NCBI GenBank assembly: GCA_002305765.1
Contig: DBQU01000109.1
Coordinates: 1 to 19,200 of the forward strand
Origin: Deltaproteobacteria bacterium UBA1386
Lineage (GTDB): Bacteria > Desulfobacterota > Syntrophorhabdia > Syntrophorhabdales > Syntrophorhabdaceae
Length of the DNA stretch: 19,200 bases
Reading direction: 5' to 3'
Made by a program: the position numbers and the translations under genes. This document shows, one piece after another, positions 11,542 to 19,059 of the stretch (position 1 is the stretch's first letter; the number at the start of each line of letters is the position of its first letter). The notes below the pieces were generated by a model that saw nothing but the letters and a program-made list of their open reading frames with translations, was not told the DNA's origin and did no database searches.

Positions 11542-11848
11542 CATATACTGGGTGAACCTGGACCCTTCTACGGGTTCGGAGATCAGGAAGAGACGCCCGT
11601 GCGTGCTCATCGGAGCGACGCCCGTCAATGAAGCAAGGCGTACCGTTGTCGTTATCCCCCTCTCTTCCGTCGGGAAACCAAGACCCCCGCTGGCCGTCCC
11701 GGTTACATGCCTTGGCAGAAAGGCCGTTGCGGTGTGTGACCAGATCAGGGCGGTGGACAAAACCCGTCTTATGGAAAAGGCGGGGGAGATCTCCAGGGAG
11801 GACCTGGCGGAGATAGAGAAGGGCCTGCGCCAGGTGCTGGTGTTGTAA
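11528..11848 (+). CDS. mazF: MazF/PemK-family mRNA interferase toxin
   Basis: 106 residues, the standard MazF length. The signature RGDIYWVNLDPSTGSEIRKRRP with the catalytic Arg, then VVVIPLSS, PVTCLGRKAVAVCDQIRAVDKTRL and a C-terminal helix (LAEIEKGLRQVLVL), are all present with no broken motif. This is a ribosome-independent, sequence-specific endoribonuclease with an SH3-like fold. Its ATG lies inside the end of mazE (14-bp overlap), the usual coupled arrangement, so this pair looks intact and functional. Confidence 0.95.
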   Translation: MKRGDIYWVNLDPSTGSEIRKRRPCVLIGATPVNEARRTVVVIPLSSVGKPRPPLAVPVTCLGRKAVAVCDQIRAVDKTRLMEKAGEISREDLAEIEKGLRQVLVL

Positions 11849-12190
11849 TCAGATGAGGGAACCGGCCAAAAGATAGTCGCCAATTTCTACTTTGCAACTT
11901 TCTATTGAGCTTTGAACCGAAGGAAAGGGAAAGTCTAAGGCGCCGTACGGTTGGGAGAGCTGCATGAGCGGTTCGCTGGACAAAGGACCACACGGTCGCA
12001 TTCTCTCACTACTAACCACCTACACATCTTCGACCTGTGGCGCAGGGCTGGAAAACCGACCCCTCCTCTTTCATCTTCTCTATGCTTCATGCTTGTCTGG
12101 CCAGAACATATCTGTAACAGCAGTTCAAGTCTTGCGAGAGATATCTCCACTCTTGTCCGATGCCATGTTGAAACGGGGTGCCGATACCGG
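11849..12190. other. Gene-free stretch after mazF
   Basis: No supported gene on either strand. Overlapping frames exist in several phases but carry no ribosome site or family signature. The stretch has no obvious strong hairpin with a T-run, so the mazF terminator is not evident. Confidence 0.45.
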
Positions 12191-12349
12191 TTAATTTTCA
12201 CGCTTGTTCTTGAATTGTCCTGTAGCTGTAACAGGAGCAATAGCCCGGTTCCTGTTTGCTCTTCCTTCCGTCCCAGTGACGATTGCTCCGCCAATATCTT
12301 CCAGAACGTCCGCAACGCGGATGTCATTCTTCTTTTCTTGGTTTCCCAT
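12191..12349 (-). CDS. Possible 52-residue protein
   Basis: The minus-strand frame begins MGNQEKKNDIRVADVLEDIG and ends in a basic tail (GQFKNKREN). AAGGA lies about 8 bp before the ATG. The segment RVADVLEDIGGAIVTGTEG reads like a real amphipathic helix followed by a turn. No homologue recognised. It lies downstream of, and in the same direction as, the MORN/Rnk pair. Confidence 0.3.
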   Translation of the reverse strand: MGNQEKKNDIRVADVLEDIGGAIVTGTEGRANRNRAIAPVTATGQFKNKREN

Positions 12350-12567
12350 CCGAGGGTTCCTTAACCGCCTTGTGCATTGCAGAGAAAAGGTGTCTCTCCA
12401 GAGGTTTGGCTTCTTTGATCTCCCTACAGCTCATATCTTCCCCAGGTCGGGCTTCTGGTGGCAATCTCCCGACATCCCTCAGGCATGCGCCCGCCGCGTC
12501 TTCACATGGATGCGATGAAGGCCGTTCGGCCAACCAAATGCCCCGCTGTGCTTTAATCTTATCCGGT

Positions 12568-12963
12568 CTAACCGTAGTATTTTCCCATTCTCTCCGGCTG
12601 GTACAGCACCTCAAGTACCTGCACTCTTTTCCTCCCCGCCGGGACCTGCCACTCCACGACATCCTTCTCCCGGCAACCGAGAAGAGCTGCGCCCGCCCGA
12701 CCCATAACGGATATCGCGTTGGTTTCAATCCTATTCCCCGGAAACACAAGGGCAAACGTATGTTCCTCTCCGGTATCGACGTATCTGATGCGGACGACTG
12801 AGTTCATGGTAATCGTATCACCGGGGACATCCTTTGAACACACTATTCGGGCACTGGCGAGTTTTTGTTCGAGAACATCGGCGCTGTCCCCGCCGGAAAC
12901 CGCGATGTGGGCCCGCAGCCTCTCCATGTCCAATTGTGTTATGCAAACCTCTTTTGGCTTCAT
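12568..12963 (-). CDS. Rnk/GreA-C-terminal-domain protein, copy 1
   Basis: 131 residues. A helical N-terminal part (ITQLDMERLRAHI...ADVLEQKLASARIV) precedes the GreA/GreB C-terminal FKBP-like domain: SVVRIRYVDTGEEHTFALVFPG, ...GAALLGCREKDVVEWQVPAG. This is the architecture of Rnk (regulator of nucleoside diphosphate kinase), which binds RNA polymerase near the secondary channel and can compete with Gre factors. The coiled-coil is short, as in Rnk, so transcript cleavage is not expected. The start lies 1 bp from the stop of the MORN gene. In my ungapped hand comparison it is identical to the 18664-19059 protein at 83 of 131 positions. Confidence 0.85.
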   Translation of the reverse strand: MKPKEVCITQLDMERLRAHIAVSGGDSADVLEQKLASARIVCSKDVPGDTITMNSVVRIRYVDTGEEHTFALVFPGNRIETNAISVMGRAGAALLGCREKDVVEWQVPAGRKRVQVLEVLYQPERMGKYYG

Positions 12964-12964
12964 C

Positions 12965-13549
12965 TCATCCTGCCTCCAAACAGACTTTTCCTCCCGATTC
13001 TGACCATTCCCGCATGCGCCTCGTGGTTGCCTTCCCCTGATCGAATCTTCCTTCCTCTACAAGGTTTCCGTGCCTGTCGTACGTTGCATGGAAGCCATAC
13101 GGTTCTCCGTTCCTGTAGTGCAACTCTGATTCCACGTTCCCGTTGTCGTGATAGCTCGTGAAGACCCCATGCAGTTTTCCGTTCTTGTAGTGTGCTTCCA
13201 GCCAGAGCAGGCCTTCCCGCAGGTATGTCTTCGCGGGACCATGTCTCATTCCCCGTTTGTACGTGCTTTCCTCGAGCGTCTCTCCCTCCGGGTAATACCT
13301 CGTACTTCTGCCGTGAGCGCGGCCGTCCCTGAACTCCGTTTCTTCCCTTACCGTACCGTTTCCGTAGTACTGTCTGACGACACCGTCGGGGATTGAGCCG
13401 GAACAGTAAACAAGAACGCCGTTGAGATTGTACGATTCGCTGGCAACCTGTTTGTCACCGCAGTAGTACACAACCAAAAAGCCTCTCCTTGTGGCAGCGA
13501 CAACCTTTGTCACTTCCGATGTCACGCAACTCGTTCTTTCAGCATTCAT
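12965..13549 (-). CDS. MORN-variant (YwqK-like) repeat protein, copy 1
   Basis: 194 residues. From about residue 55 on, 20-24-residue repeats of the MORN_2 type recur: YYGNGTVREETEFRDGRAHG, YYPEGETLEESTYKRGMRHG, YLREGLLWLEAHYKNGKLHG, YHDNGNVESELHYRNGEPYG and YDRHGNLVEEGRFDQG. Such beta-hairpin repeats occur in YwqK-type proteins annotated as antitoxin-like and generally mediate binding. The N-terminal ~50 residues are not a signal peptide. AAGGAGGT lies 9 bp before the ATG. It is paired with the Rnk-like gene, and the pair is repeated at the right edge. Function unknown. Confidence 0.8.
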   Translation of the reverse strand: MNAERTSCVTSEVTKVVAATRRGFLVVYYCGDKQVASESYNLNGVLVYCSGSIPDGVVRQYYGNGTVREETEFRDGRAHGRSTRYYPEGETLEESTYKRGMRHGPAKTYLREGLLWLEAHYKNGKLHGVFTSYHDNGNVESELHYRNGEPYGFHATYDRHGNLVEEGRFDQGKATTRRMREWSESGGKVCLEAG

Positions 13550-14228
13550 ATCAACGAGACCTCCTTGACCTGGAAACTGTCTCCTGTCAACTCAAAATGC
13601 CCATTGCCAGCCATGGGTGCCGAGCTTCCTCGCCCATCCAGAGCAGGATAGATGGTATTGCCCGGCGAGGTGGAGTTCAACGAGTGACAGTGTGACAGCG
13701 TCGCACAGAGCTCTCAAACGTATGGTCCCGGAGAATCTTCGGAATTCAGAGCAGTCTTCCGGTTTCCGAGGCCTATGGTTTTTTACTAAAAGCAAAGAAC
13801 GTGCCAGCCGTACAAGGAATCGAGTACTTGCAAACGGGGCATTGCCTGCAGTTGTGAGATCAGGCCCAGACAGGTCGGGTCGGGAGGCCACCGGAGGTGT
13901 TGCATCACCAGGATGTGTTGCATTTTTCGACACATCGTTACATTCGGCAACCATGCTTCTCAATGTGTTTTCTCGGATCCTCCTTTCGTGATTTCGTTTC
14001 GGTCCCAACCCTGAGAACACCTTCCCCGGGGAATTGACGAAAGGCATACGTACCACACATCTGATATGAACACAAAGATCTGATCGCGTGATTGCGTCCA
14101 TATACCATGGAGTTCCGGGATGTCACGAGGTGCGGCACGGTAGCACAGAAATTGCACGGAGTGAGATACTAGACGTGGCCAGAGTTGCGAAGGGAATACC
14201 CGTGTTGAGAAGGGAGGGGAGAACAACT
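13550..14228. other. Gene-free stretch
   Basis: About 680 bp with only overlapping, signature-less frames on both strands (13592-14101 minus; 13617-13991 plus). I see two copies of GTGTTGCAT in tandem (13897-13905 and 13915-13923) and a TTGACA on the minus strand near 13590 without a matching -10. Nothing else is supported. Confidence 0.45.
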
Positions 14229-14618
14229 GTGGCTAGAATATTCCACAGTATAACTCATGCAAGTATACACATGGACTCTTGCTTGGAGCACATGGGAGGC
14301 CGGGAACAAGCATTGGTTCTCATGATCGCGATCCAGGCATACCTCGACATGGTCCGTTACAAGAAGAGTCTGTCAAAGACATTGGCTGAGGGTATGCAAC
14401 GGAAGGTCAACTTCCAGGTCGAGCAGCAATACCGCTATTCGGTTGTTTTCTTCTTGCACCCCTGGGAACCGTCGGGGAAGAGCTACGGAGCATATCTGTT
14501 TTCCCTCATAGGGAAGGAATCACTCTTCAGGAACCTTCAGAAGAGTGCACGCTGCCTGGAAGCCGAGATCAAGGCCATGGAGAGACAACTTGATATGAGG
14601 CTGCCGTCTCCTTCATGA
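14229..14618 (+). CDS. Hypothetical helical protein
   Basis: 129 residues, unrecognised. The frame is open from 14088, but the only good ribosome site (AGGGAGGGGA, 14211-14220) lies 8 bp before a GTG at 14229, so I start there; ATG 14271 is an alternative. Helical blocks (QALVLMIAIQAYLDMVRYKKSLSKTL and LFRNLQKSARCLEAEIKAMERQLD) flank a strand-like YRYSVVFFLHPWEPSGKSYG. There are no membrane segments. It may be a degraded or lineage-specific gene. Confidence 0.45.
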   Translation: MARIFHSITHASIHMDSCLEHMGGREQALVLMIAIQAYLDMVRYKKSLSKTLAEGMQRKVNFQVEQQYRYSVVFFLHPWEPSGKSYGAYLFSLIGKESLFRNLQKSARCLEAEIKAMERQLDMRLPSPS

Positions 14619-14935
14619 CGCGTGGTTGTCCCCAACCCTGGTCCTCCAGCACGGCGAGTCCCGGAGACATCCAGCCGGAGAATGCGGTCTGCAGTGTCGC
14701 ACTGACAGGAGATTGCTGGCCAGATTGCCGCCGGCTGTCGGTCGTGTTTTGAAGGTATTGGCAGGAGAAGACCAACGGGCGGGAAGAGAGCCGGAGGCTT
14801 GCACAGTCCTGGATATCCCCCTTGCATGTCGCCAGCGCAGGGAAACGAGAGAAGGTGGAAGGGTTCCTTGTTTGGACGACCGGCAGGAGGTAAACGATGC
14901 AGCCATTGAGAATACGGAAAGACGAAATCGTGTAG
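14619..14935. other. Gene-free stretch before the mgtE relic
   Basis: No supported gene; overlapping frames in several phases lack a ribosome site or family likeness. It ends at the TAG (14933-14935) just upstream of the mgtE homology, so the true mgtE start has been lost here or farther upstream. Confidence 0.4.
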
Positions 14936-15720
14936 ATCATTGATCGTCAGGATTGGGTACAGTTGAGAGAAGTATTCTCGTGTGGCTGCACCGAACTACT
15001 TCCCGAACTCGACAGGAAAAGATGCATTCTAGCTTTCAGGCCTTTACCAGAGAAGGTGTCGTCAGAGGTCTTTTCTGATCTGGATTCCGGCCACAAGGAT
15101 GAACTCATGGAGGTTCTGACCGACGAAGAGATTGCACAACTTCTTGCAGGTCTTCAGCCTGATGCTCGAACATGCTTCTTGGCGGAGCTCCCCGACCAGC
15201 CGGTGGAATCCCTCATGGACCGTTCCTTTGTCGCCGTCTCGGCGCTTAAGGATCGGGAAAAGGCAGCGCACCTGCTTCAACACTATCGTCTCGACGCGCT
15301 GCCCGTCGTGGATCGAGACGGCCCGTTGCTGGGCATTGTTACTTTCGATGACGTTTTAGGCATTTCCCAGGAAGAGGCCACCGAGGACTTTCAGAAGATC
15401 GGTGCCGCGGCTCCACTGGAAACAAGGCATAGGGACGCGACTGTCCCGTCGCTTTACCACAAGCGGATAGTGTGGCTTGCGCCCCTACTCGGTGTTAACC
15501 TGATCACTGCGGCGATCATATCTGCCGACAAGCATATAATTGTCGCTTGTGTAGTCCTCGCTTCATTCATCCCTCTGATGACGGCGAGTGGCGGGAACGC
15601 GGGTGTACTGCCTTCAACTCTGGTGATACGCGCCGTGGGAACGGGTGAGTTGCCACTTGAAAAATGGTTCTGGATACTCGCCAGAGAGGTGGGCGTTGGT
15701 GCCATGCTCGCGCTGACAAC
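14936..15720 (+). pseudogene. mgtE: mgtE magnesium-transporter relic with internal deletion
   Basis: The frame starts right after a TAG and reads IIDRQDWVQLREVF...ELLPELDRKR..LAFRPLP, then ELMEVLTDEEIAQLLAGL...FLAELPD, the MgtE N-domain. It jumps from ELPDQPVESLM straight to DRSFVAVSALKDREKAAHLL, the second CBS motif, so the end of the N-domain and CBS1 are deleted in frame. CBS2 (ALPVVDRDGPLLGIVTFDDVL), the EATEDFQKIGA linker and the first membrane helices (RIVWLAPLLGVNLITAAII, then MTASGGNAGVLPSTLVIRA with the GGNAG signature) follow. The homology ends near 15720 inside the third helix. The open frame continues to 16153 but is then antisense to the convergent gene. A complete MgtE has five membrane helices; this product should not transport. 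Confidence 0.75.
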
Positions 15721-15838
15721 GAGATTGCAGGCAGAGAGTGCCCCCGGAAAGTCTCGAGAAGCAACTCCGGAGAATAACCGTATTCCTTCCTGGGTGATCC
15801 TTGGGTTTCCCGATTTCGTGACAGCTTGGATGCGGGCC

Positions 15839-16303
15839 TCAGGAAACGGTTTTTCCCAATGCCTCCGGCAGGAAGCGTCGGATATGCTTCTCGACAATTT
15901 GCCGCGTGATCTCAGCGACCTGGTATTCTCCAGCGTTACGTTCTTTGCTGCCATCCGGGACTATCGTCTTTTCGAGGACCCACACCATCTTCTTTTCGCT
16001 GTTCGCAACAAAAGCAATGACCGGGTGTTTCGCAAGACCGGCGGGCTTTGTCTTCCTGGCGGCTATGATCAGACTGATGTGGCGAAGCCGCAGATATCCG
16101 CTGTCGCTTATGCTCTGCGATTCCCTGACAATGGAGGATTCGTGTCCGCGTGACCGGAGTTTCATCGATATTTCCTTCATGACGGGCTCGATCACAGCGG
16201 TCATGATGTGTTCGGCATCCTTGAGAAAGAAATACCTGTCAAGGGCCTGCCTCAGCGTCGGCCAGGCCGCCCGTTGTTCATTGCCGGATCCTTCGTGAAG
16301 CAT
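15839..16303 (-). CDS. Hypothetical protein, 154 residues
   Basis: Unrecognised. Helical N-terminus (RQALDRYFFLKDAEHIMTAVIEPVMKEI), then a strand-rich middle (SDSGYLRLRHISLIIAARK, HPVIAFVANSEKKMVWVLEK) and a C-terminal helix (VAEITRQIVEKHIRRFLPEAL). There is no signal peptide. It starts 3 bp after the stop of the 16307-16849 gene in the same direction, so the two are co-transcribed and probably act together. The open continuation of the mgtE relic runs antisense through most of it. Confidence 0.65.
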   Translation of the reverse strand: MLHEGSGNEQRAAWPTLRQALDRYFFLKDAEHIMTAVIEPVMKEISMKLRSRGHESSIVRESQSISDSGYLRLRHISLIIAARKTKPAGLAKHPVIAFVANSEKKMVWVLEKTIVPDGSKERNAGEYQVAEITRQIVEKHIRRFLPEALGKTVS

Positions 16304-16306
16304 GTC

Positions 16307-16849
16307 TCAGCCTTTAACCACCCTCGCAAGCTTCCGGGGTTTCTCAGCGCAATTGGCGAACATGTGGCACCAGAATTTCATATCGGCCGCTCCGAGGTCT
16401 GTCCAGGAGGTCCGGATGTGCTTGACCAGGATGGTATCATCGAGAAAGTCGAAGAACCTCATGTACTCGTCATTGTTGAAATCCCTGTCCAGATAATAGA
16501 TATCGGGTTCGCAGCCCGAACTCACCATGTCAACAAATGTTAGGGGAGATAGCCTCGATCGATTGCCATAGCCAAGGTCTATCCCGTCCACAAGCTTGTC
16601 GAGAACATCGGCGGGATGAGCTGCTTCGATAGGTATCCCGTGTTTGTCAGAGTTTTCTTTGAGCTTTGAAAGAGCTTCGGAACTGAAACAAAGGGGCACC
16701 ATGTACGCGGGAATCGTGTATGGTCCGTAATAGCCCTGCTTTTCCAGGTAGTATGCAATCTGACCATGAATCCCGTGTGGAAAGAACAGATTATTCAGGT
16801 GTGGTTTGAGAAGCTTGCCGAATAGCTTCTTTATCTCGTTCTTTTTCAT
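16307..16849 (-). CDS. Hypothetical protein, 180 residues
   Basis: Unrecognised, soluble. Basic start (MKKNEIKKLFGKLLKPHLNN), an aromatic stretch (YYLEKQGYYGPYTIPAYMVP), and an acidic, aspartate-rich region (YYLDRDFNNDEYMRFFDFLDD). GGGAG adjoins the ATG at 16858 but lies 9 bp before ATG 16849, so I favour the latter. It is located between the lysine-rich microprotein and the 154-residue gene on the minus strand. Confidence 0.65.
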   Translation of the reverse strand: MKKNEIKKLFGKLLKPHLNNLFFPHGIHGQIAYYLEKQGYYGPYTIPAYMVPLCFSSEALSKLKENSDKHGIPIEAAHPADVLDKLVDGIDLGYGNRSRLSPLTFVDMVSSGCEPDIYYLDRDFNNDEYMRFFDFLDDTILVKHIRTSWTDLGAADMKFWCHMFANCAEKPRKLARVVKG

Positions 16850-16887
16850 TCTGGTCATCTCCCAATTGGACTTTCCGGTCCTTTCAA

Positions 16888-17007
16888 TCAGAGCTTTTCC
16901 TCTGTCTTCGGTTGCCTGTCTTTCTTCTGCTGCATCTGCTTTGCCTGCTTGCTAACCTTCTGCTTCAGTTTCTTATCCTTGTTCTTTTTTCCACCCTTGT
17001 CTCCCAT
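16888..17007 (-). CDS. Lysine-rich 39-residue protein
   Basis: The minus strand encodes MGDKGGKKNKDKKLKQKVSK, followed by QAKQMQQKKDR and a short acidic end. Over a third of the residues are lysine, with no hydrophobic core, so it is probably disordered or a single helix that binds nucleic acid or ribosomes. A near-perfect AGGAGGTG (complement of 17014-17021) lies 6 bp before the ATG, indicating high translation. Tiny MGDKGGKK-type genes occur in many bacterial genomes, especially deltaproteobacteria as far as I recall. Function unknown. Confidence 0.7.
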   Translation of the reverse strand: MGDKGGKKNKDKKLKQKVSKQAKQMQQKKDRQPKTEEKL

Positions 17008-17046
17008 TGTGGACACCTCCTGTTGTGTCTTTCTGACGCGCACTAA

Positions 17047-17074
17047 CGTCTCGGGTCCTTCAGCATCCGAGACG
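17047..17074 (-). other. Hairpin after the sigma-factor gene
   Basis: CGTCTCGG (17047-17054) and CCGAGACG (17067-17074) form a perfect 8-bp stem with a 12-nt loop, 14 bp past the sigma-factor stop on the minus strand. No T-run follows, so it may be a weak terminator or an mRNA end stabiliser before the lysine-rich gene. Confidence 0.45.
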
Positions 17075-17087
17075 ATCCAGCCAATAC

Positions 17088-18557
17088 CTACTCCTGGAAG
17101 CTTTCCAATCTCCTTCGCCGTGACGGGTGCCGCAATTTGCCCAACGCCTTGGTCTCGATCTGCCGGACGCGTTCGCGGGTGAGCCCGAAGAGGTCACCCA
17201 CTTCTTCGAGAGTTGACTCGGTTCCCTCGCCTATCCCGAGCCGCATCCTGATGACCTTCTCTTCCCTGGAGGTCAGTGTGGAGAGAACCCTGTCGACCTC
17301 CTCCTTGAGAGAAACACCTACCAGTTCCGCAAACGGTGAGGGAACCGCATGGTCTTCAATAAGATCGCCGAGCCTGGTTTCGCCGTCCCCGATCGGAGTT
17401 TCGATGGATACAGATCCGAAAGGCGCCTTCATGGTCCTTCTGATCTTCTCCAAAGGGAGGCCGGCCTGCAGCGAGATCTCCTCGAGGTTCGGTTCCTCGC
17501 CGAATTCCTGGACCAGATAAGCGGCAGCTTTATTGATCTTGCTCCTCAATTCAAGCACGTGGAACGGTATCCGGACGGTCGGTCCCAGACACGCTATCGC
17601 CCGGGTTATCGCCTGTCTGATCCACCATATTGAATACGTGGAGAACCTGTAGCCCTTCCGGTAGTCAAATCTTTCAGCCGCCTTCATGAGGCCCACGTTG
17701 CCTTCCTGGATGAGATCAGGGAACGACAATCCACGATTGAGGTACTTCCTGGCGACATTGATCACAAGCCGCAGGTTTGTCTCAACGAGCCTGCTTCTGG
17801 CAACCCTCAATTCACTCTCGATTCTGTCCAGTTTCCTGAGTTTTCGCACTGTGATGCCCCCACCGGCACCATTCATCCCCCTTATTCGTTGCCTGGTCTT
17901 CCTGATGATTCTCACGACAATCTTGTTTGTCAGTGTCAGGTCGAGCAGAACCTCTTTGAACTCCTTTTCAACCAGCCCCAGCTGGCCAGCAAGTTCCTTA
18001 CTGTCTTGCATGCGAGTTCTCGACAGGGCTTTTGCTATTTCATTCCTCTTCCCGTGAAGGCCCTTCAAGGTGTGTATGCGGCACACCGTTCTACTTCTGA
18101 GTTTCTCCCGGATCGTTCTGGTGCAGTCCATTTCGTCAATAGCGTCAGTCACATCCGCTACGCTTATGGTTTGTTCTTCCAGTTTCAGGCCTATTTCGGA
18201 AAGTTCGTTTACTGCCTCCGGCAGTTCGAACAGGGAGATCCGTGCCTTTCTCTCGGCTTCTTCGATCTCTTTTACTATCCGGTGTTCTTCGTCGGACGTG
18301 AGTACCGGCACGTTTCGCACGTCTTCTATGTAGGCCGATACGATTCTGTGATCCGGTTCAGGCCCCAGCCGCTCAATCCCTTCCCCCTGTACATCCCGGT
18401 CCTTGCGCGACCCGGCCCCGGCCCAAGTCGTTTCGACCATGTCAGTGCTGGATTCCGGCAAGAACGCGACCGCGCCTTCCACATCCTCGGAGGAATAAGT
18501 CTCGCCGGTAAAAGGATCTTGGACGTCGTCGTGCATGACAGAACTGTTTTTCTCCAT
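17088..18557 (-). CDS. RpoD-like (group 1/2) sigma-70 factor
   Basis: 489 residues. Region 1.2 (AYIEDVRNVPVLTSDEEHRI, about 75-94); a short non-conserved region; region 2 (255-325) with NLRLVINVARKYLNRGLSF, DLIQEGNVGLMKAAERFDY and the -10-recognition helix STYSIWWIRQAITRA; region 3 (335-410); region 4 (425-485) with TLEEVGDLFGLTRERVRQIE and KALGKLRHPSR. No region 1.1 is visible. After ITRAIA it reads CLGPTVRIPFHVLE where primary sigmas have DQARTIRIPVHMIE. It is shorter than a typical primary RpoD (about 600 residues) and sits among accessory genes behind an Rnk-like protein, so I read it as a second, RpoD-like sigma. The start at ATG 18557 has only a weak ribosome site. Confidence 0.85.
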   Translation of the reverse strand: MEKNSSVMHDDVQDPFTGETYSSEDVEGAVAFLPESSTDMVETTWAGAGSRKDRDVQGEGIERLGPEPDHRIVSAYIEDVRNVPVLTSDEEHRIVKEIEEAERKARISLFELPEAVNELSEIGLKLEEQTISVADVTDAIDEMDCTRTIREKLRSRTVCRIHTLKGLHGKRNEIAKALSRTRMQDSKELAGQLGLVEKEFKEVLLDLTLTNKIVVRIIRKTRQRIRGMNGAGGGITVRKLRKLDRIESELRVARSRLVETNLRLVINVARKYLNRGLSFPDLIQEGNVGLMKAAERFDYRKGYRFSTYSIWWIRQAITRAIACLGPTVRIPFHVLELRSKINKAAAYLVQEFGEEPNLEEISLQAGLPLEKIRRTMKAPFGSVSIETPIGDGETRLGDLIEDHAVPSPFAELVGVSLKEEVDRVLSTLTSREEKVIRMRLGIGEGTESTLEEVGDLFGLTRERVRQIETKALGKLRHPSRRRRLESFQE

Positions 18558-18663
18558 TCCCGTCGCGTATTCTATCTCAACAGGACCACGTCTTCATCGC
18601 GAATCTGGCACGCGCCTTCTGCACGTAGAGCTTCTGAAAGGCGGCAATACCTTCATGACCTCT

Positions 18664-19059
18664 TCACGCGTTATGATCCCCGGGGCTCTCCGGCTGATAT
18701 ACAACCTTCATAATCTCCATCCTTCTCTTGCCGGCCGGAACCTGCCACTCCACGACATCCTTCTCACGGTAGCCGAGAAGGGCTATCCCTGTGGGAGCGA
18801 GGATTGATACCCCGTTGTTCTCGGCCTTCTCTCCTGGGAGAACAAGGGTGAATGTATGTTCCTCACCGGTATCAACATACCTGATACGGACGACGGAGTT
18901 CAGGGTGATGACATCGCGAGGGATATCCTTTGAACGGACTATCCGCGCCCTGTCGAGCTTTTCCTCGAGAACATCGGCACCGTCCCCGCCGTAGACCTCG
19001 ATAACAGCGCGCAGTCTCCCCATGTCCTGTTGTGTTACGTAGAGCGCTTTTCTCTTCAT
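18664..19059 (-). CDS. Rnk/GreA-C-terminal-domain protein, copy 2
   Basis: 131 residues, same architecture as the 12568-12963 protein: VTQQDMGRLRAVIEV...ADVLEEKLDRARIV, then SVVRIRYVDTGEEHTFTLVLPG and LLGYREKDVVEWQVPAG. The identical VRIRYVDTGEEHTF and EKDVVEWQVPAG blocks show paralogy. Its ATG overlaps the stop of the upstream MORN-type gene (ATGA). It lies about 106 bp upstream of the sigma factor, same strand; both would act on RNA polymerase, a plausible functional link. Confidence 0.87.
   Translation of the reverse strand: MKRKALYVTQQDMGRLRAVIEVYGGDGADVLEEKLDRARIVRSKDIPRDVITLNSVVRIRYVDTGEEHTFTLVLPGEKAENNGVSILAPTGIALLGYREKDVVEWQVPAGKRRMEIMKVVYQPESPGDHNA

Noticed and set aside
11930..11995. 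Resemblance to group II intron terminal sequence (CGTACGGTT ... GAGCTGCATGAGCGG)
   Set aside because: Only short words match from memory; no reverse transcriptase, domain V hairpin or intron boundaries could be found.
12324..12434. 36-residue minus-strand frame (MSCREIKEAKPLERHLFSAM...)
   Set aside because: Reads somewhat protein-like and overlaps the 52-residue candidate, but has only a poor ribosome site and no recognised relatives.
13592..14101. 169-residue minus-strand frame
   Set aside because: No ribosome site; cysteine/arginine-rich composition typical of random frames; no domain.
15720..16153. C-terminal part of the 396-residue plus-strand frame
   Set aside because: Not MgtE-like; it is the antisense of the 15839-16303 gene, which has better protein features.
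18585..18663. Continuation of the second Rnk frame past its TGA (RGHEGIAAFQKLYVQKARAR...)
   Set aside because: It stays open for about 27 codons and looks protein-like, but the first Rnk copy ends at the same point, so readthrough or a longer gene is not supported.
17889..18713. 274-residue plus-strand frame opposite the sigma factor
   Set aside because: Antisense shadow of a clearly recognised sigma-70 gene.
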